64,000 nt of DNA from Thermoplasmata archaeon (GTDB lineage: Archaea > Thermoplasmatota > Thermoplasmata > Thermoplasmatales > Thermoplasmataceae), in assembly GCA_021810045.1 (NCBI GenBank), contig JAJZJR010000002.1, positions 114,530 to 178,529 on the forward strand, written 5' to 3'. The notes beneath the pieces are model-generated. The model was not told where the DNA came from, ran no database searches, and was given only the letters and a program-made list of their open reading frames with translations. The position numbers and the translations under genes were made by a program. Below, one piece after another: positions 34,231-43,941 of this stretch (positions are counted from its first letter, which is position 1; every line of letters begins with the position of its first letter).

Positions 34231-35682
34231 ATGCTTAAGACAGTTCCAGAGAAAGGGCTATCCATTGATGAGGTTAGTGCCCAACTGGATAAAATAGCCA
34301 GCAGAGACATGCCCGATGACAGCGGGAAACTGTTCTCCTATGTATACATGTCGGGGAGAAAGGATCTGAGGAAGATCATGGATTTTTACAATGCGTTTGT
34401 AAACAAGAATGCCTTGGATTTCACTGTTTTCCCCAGTTCCATGGCCATAGAAAATGATCTTGTAGCCTTGACCGCATCCCTTCTTCATGGTAATTCCTCA
34501 ACGGTAGGAACCTTCACCAGCGGAGGGGCAGAAAGTATTCTCCTTTCCATCAAAACGGGCAGAGATTATTTCCTGGAAAAAAGGAAGGACTTCACTGGAA
34601 AACCCGAAATTATAATCCCAAGAACTGCACATCCTGCTTTCGTTAAAGGTGCACAGTATTTCGGACTTGAACTGAAGATTGCTCCTGTCAACAGTGAGAC
34701 TTTCAAAGTAGAACCAGAAGAGGTAAACAAACTCATAACCGATAACACAGCCATAATAGTAGGATCATCGCCATCCTATCCGGTTGGAGTCATGGATCCC
34801 ATAGAAGAACTTGGAAAACTGGCACAGGATAATGATATCTGGCTTCACGTTGACGCTTGCCTTGGTGGATTCATCCTGCCATTCTTTGAAAGACTTGGCC
34901 AGAAAGTTGAAAAATACGATTTTTCTGTTCCTGGAGTCCATTCGATCTCAATAGATTTCCACAAGTACGGGTATACCCCGAAAGGTGCATCAGTACTGTT
35001 GTACCGGAACAAGGAGCTGAGAAGGCACCAGATTTTCACCAATGCAAGCTGGCCCGGGTATCCTATGGTCAATACAACCATGCAGTCGACTAAATCCATT
35101 GGACCAATGGTTGGAGCATGGGCAACCATAAATTATCTGGGAATGGATAGTTACCTGGATCTTGCCGGCAAGGTCATTTCAGCAAAACAAAAACTCTTGA
35201 CCGGAATCAAAAACCTTGGTTTCAAGACTCTTGGCTTTCCGGATTCAAGCATTGTTACATTCCGTCACGATGACCTGAACATATTCGCTCTTGCTGAACT
35301 CCTAAAGAAAGACGGCTGGTTTTTGCAGGTTCAGCCAGGTTCAGTGGAACTTGGACTCCCCGCCTCACTGCACATGACCCTTACCGCGACGCATGACGAC
35401 AAGATTCCACTTTTCCTTGAGTCTCTTGAAAAAAATGTGAAAAACCTAATGAAAGACAAAAAGACAGAACCGCCGGAAACACTTGACTTATTCCGGGAAG
35501 ACGTGTCAGCTGAGGAGAGGAAAAATTACATAGATCTCATATCTAAGGCACTTACTGGAAAAGGGACAGCAGAGAGCGGTACTTACACCATAAACAAACT
35601 GGTAAGGTCCCTGCCACATGATGTCATTGAGAAGCTCTATGCTGAAATTGTAAATGAAATATTCAAACCTACAGATGCTTGA
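34231..35682 (+). CDS. PLP-dependent decarboxylase/lyase of the sphingosine-1-phosphate lyase type
   Basis: A 483-residue group II PLP enzyme. The Schiff-base Lys245 is in SIDFHKYGYTPKGASVLLYR, a form very close to the DxHKYGYxPKG motif of sphingosine-1-phosphate lyases. LHVDACLGGF carries the PLP-contacting Asp. The early YVYMSGRKDLRK also fits that group. Related enzymes decarboxylate amino acids or cleave phosphorylated sphingoid bases; the archaeal substrate is unknown. I prefer ATG 34231 to TTG 34222 because a TATA-like AGTAATATA lies 20-30 bases upstream. Confidence 0.85.
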   Translation: MLKTVPEKGLSIDEVSAQLDKIASRDMPDDSGKLFSYVYMSGRKDLRKIMDFYNAFVNKNALDFTVFPSSMAIENDLVALTASLLHGNSSTVGTFTSGGAESILLSIKTGRDYFLEKRKDFTGKPEIIIPRTAHPAFVKGAQYFGLELKIAPVNSETFKVEPEEVNKLITDNTAIIVGSSPSYPVGVMDPIEELGKLAQDNDIWLHVDACLGGFILPFFERLGQKVEKYDFSVPGVHSISIDFHKYGYTPKGASVLLYRNKELRRHQIFTNASWPGYPMVNTTMQSTKSIGPMVGAWATINYLGMDSYLDLAGKVISAKQKLLTGIKNLGFKTLGFPDSSIVTFRHDDLNIFALAELLKKDGWFLQVQPGSVELGLPASLHMTLTATHDDKIPLFLESLEKNVKNLMKDKKTEPPETLDLFREDVSAEERKNYIDLISKALTGKGTAESGTYTINKLVRSLPHDVIEKLYAEIVNEIFKPTDA

Positions 35683-35700
35683 GCCAGAAAATTTGATCAA

Positions 35701-35737
35701 TTCATTTAACTTTTAAATGAAAAATACATATTTTTTT
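35701..35737 (+). terminator. Hairpin plus T-tract terminator
   Basis: TTCATTTAA (35701-35709) and TTAAATGAA (35713-35721) form a perfect 9-bp stem with a 3-base loop, 19 bases after the decarboxylase stop. A T7 run follows at about 35731-35737. The combination looks like a factor-independent terminator; the A/T-only stem is weak, so the T-tract may matter more. Confidence 0.55.
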
Positions 35738-35788
35738 AAATTCTGCAAAAACCAAAAGAGCTAAATAAAAAAACCCCTTAGAATAATT

Positions 35789-37030
35789 ATGGCGAAAAAA
35801 TTCAGCCACATTAGCGAGCTTGTCTGTCCAAAGTGTGACAGGAAGTACAACCCTATGGAAATCCAAACACTCTGCTCATGTGGTACACCGCTCGTAGCCA
35901 GTTATGATCTGGAAGGTGCCAGGGAAACGTTGACCAAAGAGTCTCTTAAAAACAGAGAACAGACAATGTGGAGATACCATGAACTCCTTCCAGTTACTGA
36001 CAGGAAGAATATTACGACGCTTGGCGAAGGCATGACTCCCATATTGAAATCCGAGAGAATGGGGGGCAAGATCGGCCTAAAGAATTTAATGGTAAAAGAT
36101 GAGGGCAGGAACCCTTCGGGAACGTTTAAATCCAGGGGTTCAGCATCTGGTGTATCAAAAGCCAGAGAACTTGGCATTGAAGCCATAACCATTCCGACTA
36201 ATGGCAATGCTGGAGCTGCCTGGGCAACATATACAGCCAGGGCGGGGATGGATGCCCACATCATAATGCCTGTAAACGGCCCATCCGTTGCAAAGAGAGA
36301 GATAATTTCAGCAGGTGCCAACCTGTATCTTGTCAATGGAACTATTCATGATGCTGGAGACCTTGCAGACAGGCTTTCTGAATCGTACGGCATCTTCAAT
36401 GTAGCGACCCTAAAGGAACCATACCGACTTGAAGGGAAGAAGACTATGGGACTGGAGATAATGGAGCAATTAAACTGGGAAGCTCCCGATGTAGTTGTTT
36501 ATCCAACTGGTGGAGGAGTAGGCCTAATAGGGATAAACAAAGGGATGAGGGAACTCGAGGAAATGGGACTTTATGACAATAACATCACACGAATGGTTTC
36601 CGTACAGGCATCAGGTTGTGCACCTATTGTAAAAGCCTTTGACGAGGGGAAAGAAGAGAGCGAACTCTGGGAAAACTCCAACACTGTTGCATTTGGAATG
36701 AAAGTCCCTAAATCGCTCGGTGATTTCATGGTACTTGATGCCATCAGGAGTACCAACGGAACAGCCGTCGAAGTAACTGATGAGGAACTCCTGGAAGCTA
36801 AAAAAGAGATGGGGAAGAGTGAGGGAATATTCATGTGCCCCGAAGGAGCATCGACAATTGCAGCCGTCAAAAAGCTTGTTGAAAGCGGGGATATAGATAG
36901 CGATGAGCGCGTCGTAGTCATAAACACAGGCAGTGGACTAAAGTATCCAAATCTTGTTGAAGTGGATGCCCCAATATTTGAAAAAGGCCAGGAAATAATA
37001 CTTGAAAGCCTGGAAGAAGCTGGACAGTAA
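35789..37030 (+). CDS. thrC: Threonine synthase
   Basis: A 413-residue PLP enzyme of fold type II that converts O-phosphohomoserine to threonine. The N-terminal zinc-ribbon-like part (CPKC at 13-16 and CSCG near 29-32) is typical of archaeal ThrC. The PLP lysine lies in GRNPSGTFKSRGSASG. The phosphate-binding loop is TGGGVGLIG. The start ATG follows an A-rich leader, probably leaderless. It is monocistronic or loosely linked with the MalY-like gene 180 bases on. Confidence 0.93.
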   Translation: MAKKFSHISELVCPKCDRKYNPMEIQTLCSCGTPLVASYDLEGARETLTKESLKNREQTMWRYHELLPVTDRKNITTLGEGMTPILKSERMGGKIGLKNLMVKDEGRNPSGTFKSRGSASGVSKARELGIEAITIPTNGNAGAAWATYTARAGMDAHIIMPVNGPSVAKREIISAGANLYLVNGTIHDAGDLADRLSESYGIFNVATLKEPYRLEGKKTMGLEIMEQLNWEAPDVVVYPTGGGVGLIGINKGMRELEEMGLYDNNITRMVSVQASGCAPIVKAFDEGKEESELWENSNTVAFGMKVPKSLGDFMVLDAIRSTNGTAVEVTDEELLEAKKEMGKSEGIFMCPEGASTIAAVKKLVESGDIDSDERVVVINTGSGLKYPNLVEVDAPIFEKGQEIILESLEEAGQ

Positions 37031-37212
37031 TCCTATTGTTAACCAGTTACCTTTTCCACATATTTTATCAATGTAAACAATCTTTTTTTCATAACTGACA
37101 ATACCATCTTTCCAATTTATGATTTAATACACGCCATTTTACTCCCATTAATTAATAGATATTCGTCCGGCTGAGCAGAAAGTGATTTTTAATTGTCCAT
37201 GCTTTCTTCTTC

Positions 37213-38409
37213 ATGGGTGCGGGGAAGTATGACTTTGATGAATTGACTGACCGAAAGGGCACCAATTCCGTGAAATGGAATGATCTGAAGAACCGTTTTG
37301 GACATGAAGATTTACTTCCGATGTGGGTAGCGGATATGGATTTTAAGGCACCAAAACCAGTTATTGATGCACTGAATGCCAGAGTTGAGCACGGAATATA
37401 TGGCTATTCCTACTTAGAAGATTCATACTATAATTCAATTATTAACTGGTACAAGCGAAGATACCACTGGGAACTAAAAAAAGAGTGGTTTGTCTTCACC
37501 CCGGGAGTTGTACCTGCAATAAACCTTGCAATACGTGCCTTCACAAGACCTGGTGATGGTGTAATCGTGCAGGGCCCAGTATATTATCCGTTCTATGCAT
37601 CAATTGAGTCCAACGGGAGGCACGTTATCAATAATCCACTGATATTTGGAAATGACAGGTATGAAATGAACCTTGAGGATCTGGAAAAGAAAGCGAGGGA
37701 ACCGACTGCACAGATGATGATCCTGTGCTCCCCGCATAATCCCATTGGAAGAGTCTGGGACAGGGAGGAGCTCAAAAGACTTGGTGAAATCTGTAATGAG
37801 AACAACATACTGGTGATTGCAGACGAAATCCATTCTGATCTGAGATATCCAGGGATATCTTTCACGAATTATGCAACAATTTCTGAAGAATTCGCTCAGA
37901 ATTCCATAACATGTACAGCTGCCAGCAAGACCTTCAATCTCGCAGGAATGCAGATTTCAAACGTAATTATCCCAAACCGGAAACTTCGCCAGCAATATGA
38001 AAATATTGTAGAAGCCACCTCCAGCCCCATGCCAAATACATTTGCAGCTGTGGCAGTCGAGGCCGCTTATAATGAAGGAGAAGACTGGCTTGAAGAATTG
38101 AGGGAATACCTGAAAGAAAATCTGGAATTCCTTAAGAGGTATTTGCATGAAAACCTGCCGGAAGTGAAAGTTGTGGAGCCCCAGGGAACATACCTGGTTT
38201 GGGTTGATTTCAGTAAGATCGAATCAGATCCTGCCAGACTGGAAAAACTCATGTTGAATGATGCAAAGGTGGCTCTTGACGAGGGATACATTTTCAGGAA
38301 TGGTGGAGATGGATTTGAGAGAATCAATATTGCCTGCCCAAGGACTATACTGGAGAAGGCACTGGAACAAATCACAAGAGCTGTTAGAAATTATCAGAGA
38401 AACCTATAA
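37213..38409 (+). CDS. MalY/PatB-type aminotransferase (putative cystathionine beta-lyase)
   Basis: A 398-residue fold-type I PLP enzyme. The PLP lysine is in TCTAASKTFNLAGMQISN. LPMWVADMDFKAP at the N-terminus and NPIGRVWDREELKRLGEIC are typical of the MalY/PatB group, whose members cleave cystathionine or cysteine to pyruvate, ammonia and a thiol. Pure aminotransferases share the fold, so the reaction is not certain. With threonine synthase upstream and metE/metF elsewhere, a role in sulfur amino-acid metabolism is reasonable. Confidence 0.85.
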   Translation: MGAGKYDFDELTDRKGTNSVKWNDLKNRFGHEDLLPMWVADMDFKAPKPVIDALNARVEHGIYGYSYLEDSYYNSIINWYKRRYHWELKKEWFVFTPGVVPAINLAIRAFTRPGDGVIVQGPVYYPFYASIESNGRHVINNPLIFGNDRYEMNLEDLEKKAREPTAQMMILCSPHNPIGRVWDREELKRLGEICNENNILVIADEIHSDLRYPGISFTNYATISEEFAQNSITCTAASKTFNLAGMQISNVIIPNRKLRQQYENIVEATSSPMPNTFAAVAVEAAYNEGEDWLEELREYLKENLEFLKRYLHENLPEVKVVEPQGTYLVWVDFSKIESDPARLEKLMLNDAKVALDEGYIFRNGGDGFERINIACPRTILEKALEQITRAVRNYQRNL

Positions 38410-38524
38410 TGATTAGGTTAATCCTGAAATTCTCTTATTCTTCTGGATATAATAAAATTGGCTGTAGAATTCCATAATTTTAGAACTTTGGAAAGACAGG
38501 ATTATGCATCAGACGGGAAATGCT

Positions 38525-38538
38525 GTTTTTTAAAAAAC
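38525..38538. terminator. AT palindrome at the AIM24 gene end
   Basis: GTTTTTTAAAAAAC is a perfect palindrome that touches the last base of the AIM24 stop codon on the minus strand. The transcript would end in six U residues, a plausible archaeal terminator. It could serve both strands, as the MalY-like gene converges from the left. Confidence 0.4.
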
Positions 38539-39233
38539 TATCTGGCCCTTGCCTGAATGTTTCTTACCCTGGGTTCGAGGAGAGTCCACAGCCAGTCAAC
38601 GAATTCCCTCATATTTTTTGTCTGGATGTATATTTTTCCGGGACCGGTGATCTGTGTTACAAAGCCTTCTCCACTCAATATGGTTTCCTTGAGTCCCCCG
38701 AACTTTGTAACACGGTATCTGCATGATTCTGTGAATCCCACAAGGTGAAAATTGTCAACGATAAGTGTTTCCCCTTCCCCCAGCTCATGGACATCTATTG
38801 CACCGAATGTGTTTATGAAAAGATCTCCGTCACCATGTACCTTCAGCATGAAGAGCCCCTGTCCAAAAAGTCCCTTGGTGAAACCTTCCCATTTCACGTC
38901 CAGATCCAAATCTCCTGTTGAGGCAACATAAGCACTTTTCTGGATAATCATTCCTGATGAAGTTGTTACATCCAGCCTTTCAATATCACCAACAGGTGCA
39001 GAAACAAATGCAACGCTTCCGGGGCCTGAGTAGTGATTCACAAAGAAGGATTGCCCACCTATGAATGCCAATCCAAGGGTTTGCAGGAAACTTCTTTCCC
39101 TCATGGTTGTCCTGACTTCAACAGTAGGATCCATATAAGTCATTGAACCTGCTTCTGCCGTTATTTTTTCTCCTGGGTCCAGGTTCACTGTAAGCATGGA
39201 ATAACTTGGCCTGTACTTTATCTCGTATTTCAT
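38538..39233 (-). CDS. AIM24 / TIGR00266 family protein
   Basis: A 231-residue beta-rich protein of the AIM24 (TIGR00266) family. Landmarks are MTVNLDPGEKITAEAGSM-like N-terminus (here MLTVNLDPGEKITAEAGSMTYMD), FFVNHYSGPGSVAFVSAPVGDIERLDV, KGLFGQGLFMLKVHGDGDLFINTFGAI and LVDNFHLVGF. The yeast relative supports mitochondrial inner-membrane organisation; prokaryotic roles are unknown. No signal or membrane helix is visible. It is convergent with the MalY-like gene. Confidence 0.9.
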   Translation of the reverse strand: MKYEIKYRPSYSMLTVNLDPGEKITAEAGSMTYMDPTVEVRTTMRERSFLQTLGLAFIGGQSFFVNHYSGPGSVAFVSAPVGDIERLDVTTSSGMIIQKSAYVASTGDLDLDVKWEGFTKGLFGQGLFMLKVHGDGDLFINTFGAIDVHELGEGETLIVDNFHLVGFTESCRYRVTKFGGLKETILSGEGFVTQITGPGKIYIQTKNMREFVDWLWTLLEPRVRNIQARAR

Positions 39234-39701
39234 GAACCCAATATGAGATTAACACCATAACGCCCTGATCCCTTACATTTGTGGGAATACCGCTCACTCC
39301 TTCTGCAAGAAAAAAGGACAAGTCTAGCAAATATCATTTCAAAAAATTGTCACCGCTCACTGGCTTCAGGACATATCCTTGTAATTGTGTAATATTTTAT
39401 GTTATTTTACCATACAAATATGCGTAACGTGTTCCACATGCAGTGTTATGCTGAATTTTTTGTATTTGGTCTTTTCCTCCGAGGTTTGAGATATATCATA
39501 CATATTAGTCGTGTCTCGCTTAGGCATAAATGTTTTCGAAGAGACAATTGATGTAATCTATGGGATTCTTCAGTGTTTTTAACATTTTTTGACTAAACCA
39601 ATTTAAGTGTCTTGAATATTGGATTCTACCTATTTCGTGTATTAACCCCCTGCCTGATAAGTAATAACCTGGATTATTTAGGATGTGAATTATGAATTGC
39701 T
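39234..39701. other. Long intergenic region, no gene seen
   Basis: These 468 bases have no convincing coding frame on either strand and are A/T-rich. A weak inverted repeat (TGTCTC at 39512-39517 with GAGACA at 39541-39546) is present. GGATTATTTAGG (39671-39682) is about 25 bases before the ATG of the next gene and is probably its TATA box. I see nothing else. Confidence 0.4.
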
Positions 39702-41102
39702 ATGGAAGAAAAAGGCCTAAATCGGGCGTGGACTTCCAGTAAGTGGCTAGAATCAAAGCTAGTATCAATTGTTATTTTATTCTACATAGCTTTTTTCTTA
39801 CTTGTGAGTCCACTTTTTCCGGGTGTGTCTTGGTTTCAGCTGGGTGACTTCACATTACCTGTTGTGAATTATTACCATGTGATAATGATACCTTTTGCCT
39901 TGCTGATGATTGTGTTTGTTGCCCACCTGTTCGATCTGCCGTTGATGGTGCGGAAGATCGTCAACCTTAGCGTTTATCCTGTGCTCGTTTTCAGCGTCCT
40001 GGGGCTCTTATTCTTTTATCCGTCCTGGGGTGCAGGTGCAGACGAGGCATTCCAGGCAATACGGGATGTTATTGTCTTTCTGGTTGCCCTCGTAGTGATC
40101 ATAGAGATCATAATGCTACCATTCCGAAACAGAAAGAGATTCAAGGAAATATGGGGCGCATATTTCCTGATCCTGATTGGGGGCATATCTGCTGAAATAG
40201 CAGCCATGTTTGGGATGATCCTGGAATACGGCAACCTGTATGGCTTCGGCTCCATCGGGTTTTTCAACAGTTATGTGGTATCACTGGGAGGACTGGCAAC
40301 ATTTCTGGGAAATGCCCTGACAACCCATTCACATGAGATGCTCCCGGCAGTAATGGCCATAATTGTGGGTGCCAGTGCTGTTACTTTGGGATATGACAGG
40401 CTTTCTCCTGCCTTGAGGAAAACCATAAACATTGGCCTGATTGTTTCAATATTTGGTACAATTTCAATGACATACCTGTACTGGATTTCCTCATTCGGAA
40501 CTTATGTGATTCCTGCCGTGTTTGTCTCTGGGGCCGGCGGAATGAACGGGCTCGCGCTGGATGATTCGCAGACAGGCATAGTGGGAATTGGGGCAATGAT
40601 AGCTCTTGTGGGGCTTTATATTGGCCTGCGTAAGGAAAAGGGCAGCAAACTCTTCTCTTACTCAATTCTAGGTTCATGGCTTGGAGCAATGTTCGGGATG
40701 GCCGGTATTGGCTACCTCATAGAATTCAATGAAGTTTATTATGGGTTTGGGGCCAGTGGAGTTGCACCTAACGGAGGGCCAGGATATCTTTATGATATGG
40801 CCTTTACAAACGGCCATCTCCTGCTTGTATTCTTCATGCTAACCCTTGTGGCTGGCATATTTATTGCACTCAAGTGGTTTGGCGGTGATGAACGCTTTAA
40901 GCGATACATAGGAGGGTTGGCCATAGCGGGAACCGTGATAGGGTGTGAAGGGCTGCTCATTTACACCATGCTGCTGTCATGGACAGTTGAGGCAATAGGT
41001 CTTTGGCTAATCTTCATGGCCATAATACTTGTGCCTGTTTCCATGTATGAACAAAGCATACATACAAACCGGATTGGGGTGGGGAGGAAGCAAAGCGCCT
41101 GA
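39702..41102 (+). CDS. Polytopic membrane protein next to heme O synthase, unknown function
   Basis: A 466-residue integral membrane protein with about 13 predicted helices. I cannot place it in a family. Helix-embedded histidines stand out: VVNYYHVIMIPF, IVFVAHLFDLP, ALTTHSHEMLPAVMAIIVG and FTNGHLLLVFFML. The HSHEM form recalls heme/copper membrane proteins, and the adjacent gene is ctaB, so a heme-binding or oxidase-related role is plausible but unproven. It lacks the subunit I copper motif HPEVY. The C-terminus is short and basic. Confidence 0.75.
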   Translation: MEEKGLNRAWTSSKWLESKLVSIVILFYIAFFLLVSPLFPGVSWFQLGDFTLPVVNYYHVIMIPFALLMIVFVAHLFDLPLMVRKIVNLSVYPVLVFSVLGLLFFYPSWGAGADEAFQAIRDVIVFLVALVVIIEIIMLPFRNRKRFKEIWGAYFLILIGGISAEIAAMFGMILEYGNLYGFGSIGFFNSYVVSLGGLATFLGNALTTHSHEMLPAVMAIIVGASAVTLGYDRLSPALRKTINIGLIVSIFGTISMTYLYWISSFGTYVIPAVFVSGAGGMNGLALDDSQTGIVGIGAMIALVGLYIGLRKEKGSKLFSYSILGSWLGAMFGMAGIGYLIEFNEVYYGFGASGVAPNGGPGYLYDMAFTNGHLLLVFFMLTLVAGIFIALKWFGGDERFKRYIGGLAIAGTVIGCEGLLIYTMLLSWTVEAIGLWLIFMAIILVPVSMYEQSIHTNRIGVGRKQSA

Positions 41103-41248
41103 TATCACGGGGTTCGGGGGTTCGGAAAAGGCGGTCCGATTCCAAATCCCCATTATCCAGTATATTTTTATTACAGATTGTGAGTAAATACCTGAAACTT
41201 GAAATCCTGTTGCCGGGGGTCGCAGATTTGAATGTAAACGGAATAAGA

Positions 41249-42136
41249 ATGGTTCACCCGATTGAGGGGACATATCACAGAATTGCGGTTTATTTCAGGT
41301 ATACAAAACCCAGGGTATGGATTCTTCTGGTATACACTGCGGCAATCGGAAGTGTCGTGGCAGTATCTGCCTTTGACTTCCAGTCATTGATATTTATACT
41401 TCTGGCAGTCGTTGCCACAGCCCTTGGTTCTGCAGGTTCAGAGGCACTCACTAATTTTATAGATCGGGACATGGACTCTGTAATGTCCAGGACCAGGAAC
41501 CGGCCCCTTCCCAGCGGTGAAATAGGAACAAGTAAGGCAGTAACCCTTGGTTTCATCCTTATTGCCGCATCGATCCTGCTGCTAATGGCATTCCAGAAAT
41601 TTTATGCTGCGGCATTTATGGCCCTTGGCATCTTTGACAATGTAATTGTGTACAGTTACCTTTTAAAGAGAAAAACCCCATGGAGCATAATTTTAGGCGG
41701 TTTTTCCGGGGGATTCCCTGCAGTGATCGGCTGGTATTGCATAACCACACAGTTTTCATTGATCCCTTGGTTCCTCTTCGCCCTGGTTGTTGCATGGATA
41801 CCTATCCATGTCTGGAGCCTTGCCTTCAGGTACAGGGATGATTACACAAACGCCGGGGTTCCAATGCTCCCTGTGCTGTACTCCAAAAAGGTATCAGCAT
41901 GGTGCATCTCCGGATCAGCAATTATCCTGGCAATATTCTCCATAATTCCATTTATTTTTGGCATCCAGACCGTGTATTATCTGCTTGTTGTGTCAATTCT
42001 TGCTGTCCCAATGTTTGCCCTTTCCATGTCTTTTATAAAATATCCGGATATTAAGGGATCATTCAGGCTGTTCAAGTATTCCAGCCCTTATCTTGCCGTT
42101 GTGTTTACGCTATTCGTTATTTTCAGAATATTCTGA
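41249..42136 (+). CDS. ctaB: Protoheme IX farnesyltransferase (heme O synthase)
   Basis: About 295 residues of a UbiA-fold prenyltransferase with nine helices. The first aspartate motif is TNFIDRDMDSVMSRTRNRPLPSG. SYLLKRKTPWSIILGGFSGGFPAVIGW and WIPIHVWSLAFRYRDDYTNAGVPMLPV are specific to CtaB. It attaches a farnesyl chain to heme B, giving heme O for terminal oxidases. I choose ATG 41249, 13 residues before FRYTKPRVW; the GTG at 41180 would add a polar extension unlike the family. The membrane protein just upstream is probably in the same unit. Confidence 0.92.
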   Translation: MVHPIEGTYHRIAVYFRYTKPRVWILLVYTAAIGSVVAVSAFDFQSLIFILLAVVATALGSAGSEALTNFIDRDMDSVMSRTRNRPLPSGEIGTSKAVTLGFILIAASILLLMAFQKFYAAAFMALGIFDNVIVYSYLLKRKTPWSIILGGFSGGFPAVIGWYCITTQFSLIPWFLFALVVAWIPIHVWSLAFRYRDDYTNAGVPMLPVLYSKKVSAWCISGSAIILAIFSIIPFIFGIQTVYYLLVVSILAVPMFALSMSFIKYPDIKGSFRLFKYSSPYLAVVFTLFVIFRIF

Positions 42137-42199
42137 GAATTGAGATTTGCTTCTTGTCCTTTAGACATATTTCCTGATAAATGCATATTCTTGAAAATA

Positions 42200-42973
42200 T
42201 CATTGCCACCTGAAATATCTTACTGCCAATGCCCCAAATAGCACGGAGTAGACAACCATTGCCACAAGCTCAAGGTAAGGTGGAGGGGTATTGAAAACCG
42301 AATATAGTATTGACCTGGTTGCTGCACCTGCCGGTGAATAATACATTATGCTCTTAAGGGGGTCACCCACCATTGCTGGCTGGACCCAAAGTCCCGAAAG
42401 GAAAAGAAGCGGATAGAACAATGTGCCAATCAGCATTTGTGCAAATCGCTGGGTTGGCGAAATGGCGGCAACAAGCAAACCGAGTGAAAACATAGTGAAA
42501 ACGGTAAGCAGAATTGATATGGCAAAGTAGAACACATTGATGTTAAGTGGAGCTCCGAAGAAGTAGATGCTTCCAATCAGAGTTATGATTATTGTGAAGA
42601 CTCCGAAAATCAGGTTGACAATCAGGAGTGACATGAGAAGTTTCTGCGGGGAAAGTGGAGTGGTGGATACACGCCTGAGCCACCCTAGCTCACGGTCTCT
42701 TACAAGTGTGAACGGAACTGAATAGAGAGCTATGGAAATTATTCCGATCACCATGATTGTTGGAACATAAAGATCAAACAGGGAGAGGCCGGAAAAATCA
42801 CCTCCGACAGCTCTGCCAATTATTCCGAAGACTATGAGAAGAAGAACGGGGAATATAATCCCCATACCAAGTCCCAGCGGTTCACGAATGGCAAATCTCC
42901 ACTGCATCCTGAGAAGTTTAAGGAAACTGCCTTTGGGAGCATAATCACCAGTTAAATCCGACAGGAAACTCAT
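42200..42973 (-). CDS. ABC-2 type exporter permease
   Basis: A 257-residue membrane protein with six helices, of the ABC-2 type (DrrB/NodJ-like). It opens with LRMQWRFAIREPLGLGMGIIFPVLLLIVFG and has a central cytoplasmic loop (VRDRELGWLRRVSTTPLSPQ) typical of the family. The end LFGALAVRYFRWQ is also usual. It overlaps the ATPase gene by 4 bases, giving a two-gene exporter. The substrate (drug, lipid or other) is unknown. Confidence 0.9.
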   Translation of the reverse strand: MSFLSDLTGDYAPKGSFLKLLRMQWRFAIREPLGLGMGIIFPVLLLIVFGIIGRAVGGDFSGLSLFDLYVPTIMVIGIISIALYSVPFTLVRDRELGWLRRVSTTPLSPQKLLMSLLIVNLIFGVFTIIITLIGSIYFFGAPLNINVFYFAISILLTVFTMFSLGLLVAAISPTQRFAQMLIGTLFYPLLFLSGLWVQPAMVGDPLKSIMYYSPAGAATRSILYSVFNTPPPYLELVAMVVYSVLFGALAVRYFRWQ

Positions 42974-43941
42974 GGTGATCCTGCCCGCATTTTTTCGTTC
43001 TCCCTTGAGAGGGATATGAATGCCTCGTCGAGATTACCACCCGTTGCTTCAATATCAGAGACCATGACACCTTCTCCAAACAAGGCGTATATTACATTGG
43101 CCGCTAGATCACCCGTACCATTTACTGTTATGTATTTCTCCTTTCTTTCCACATCCATTACACCGGGAATCGACAGTAGAAAAGTATCCTCAACGGGCAT
43201 TGATGTAGTGAAACGGAGACGTTTTCCACCGGATTTGGAAGCGACTGCTTCCGGAGTGTCCAGAGCGATAATTTTCCCGTTGTGTATCATGGCGAGCCTG
43301 TCACACAGTCTCTCTGCTTCGTCCATGAAGTGTGTCACAAGAACTATGGTAACACCTCTTTTCCTGACGCCGTCTATAAGATCCCAGGCTTCACGCCTTG
43401 CCCCTGGATCAAGCCCCGTAGTGAGTTCGTCGAGAATTGCAATCTGTGGGTTTCCAACCAGTGCAAGGGCAATAGAGAGCCTCTGTTTTTCTCCCCCTGA
43501 TAAGTTCTTGAAGATGGATTTTTTCAGCTTGATGATCCCAAGAAGTTCCAGCAGATCATCCACATCCATCGGGTTTGGATAAAAATATGAGAGCAATTCT
43601 ACCGCCTCGCCAACCCTTATCCGCGGTGGCAGGGCACTTTCCTGAAGCTGAACACCAAGAATCCTCCTGATCGATGCCCGATCCTTTTCCGGAGACATTC
43701 CCATCACAGATATGGTGCCAGAATCCGGTTTTCTCAGACCTGAAATGCATTCAACTGTAGTTGTTTTCCCAGCACCATTTGGTCCGATCACACCAAATAT
43801 CTCGCCTTTCTTTACTGAAAACGTGACATCATTAACCGCTTCAATGGGCCCGTACTTCTTGTGAAGGTGTTTTACTTCGATGGCAACGTTTCCCTGCACT
43901 TCACTTATTGTTGGATTGAATTCCGGCTTTGATGTTTCCAT
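42970..43941 (-). CDS. ABC transporter ATPase (exporter type)
   Basis: A 323-residue ATP-binding subunit. Walker A is GPNGAGKTTTVECISG, the signature is NLSGGEKQRLSIALAL, Walker B is QIAILDELTTGLDPGARREAWD, and the switch His is in VTHFMDEAERLCD. The usual DEP is DEL here. About 25 extra N-terminal residues precede the domain, and a C-terminal DrrA-like extension follows. It pairs with the permease at 42200-42973. Confidence 0.93.
   Translation of the reverse strand: METSKPEFNPTISEVQGNVAIEVKHLHKKYGPIEAVNDVTFSVKKGEIFGVIGPNGAGKTTTVECISGLRKPDSGTISVMGMSPEKDRASIRRILGVQLQESALPPRIRVGEAVELLSYFYPNPMDVDDLLELLGIIKLKKSIFKNLSGGEKQRLSIALALVGNPQIAILDELTTGLDPGARREAWDLIDGVRKRGVTIVLVTHFMDEAERLCDRLAMIHNGKIIALDTPEAVASKSGGKRLRFTTSMPVEDTFLLSIPGVMDVERKEKYITVNGTGDLAANVIYALFGEGVMVSDIEATGGNLDEAFISLSRENEKMRAGSP

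Noticed and set aside
39512..39546. TGTCTC/GAGACA inverted repeat in the 39-kb gap
   Set aside because: Six bases with a 23-base spacer is within chance for a 468-base gap, and no gene start is near.
41180..41248. GTG-started extension of ctaB
   Set aside because: It adds a polar segment unlike CtaB homologues; the ATG at 41249 gives the normal distance to the first conserved motif.
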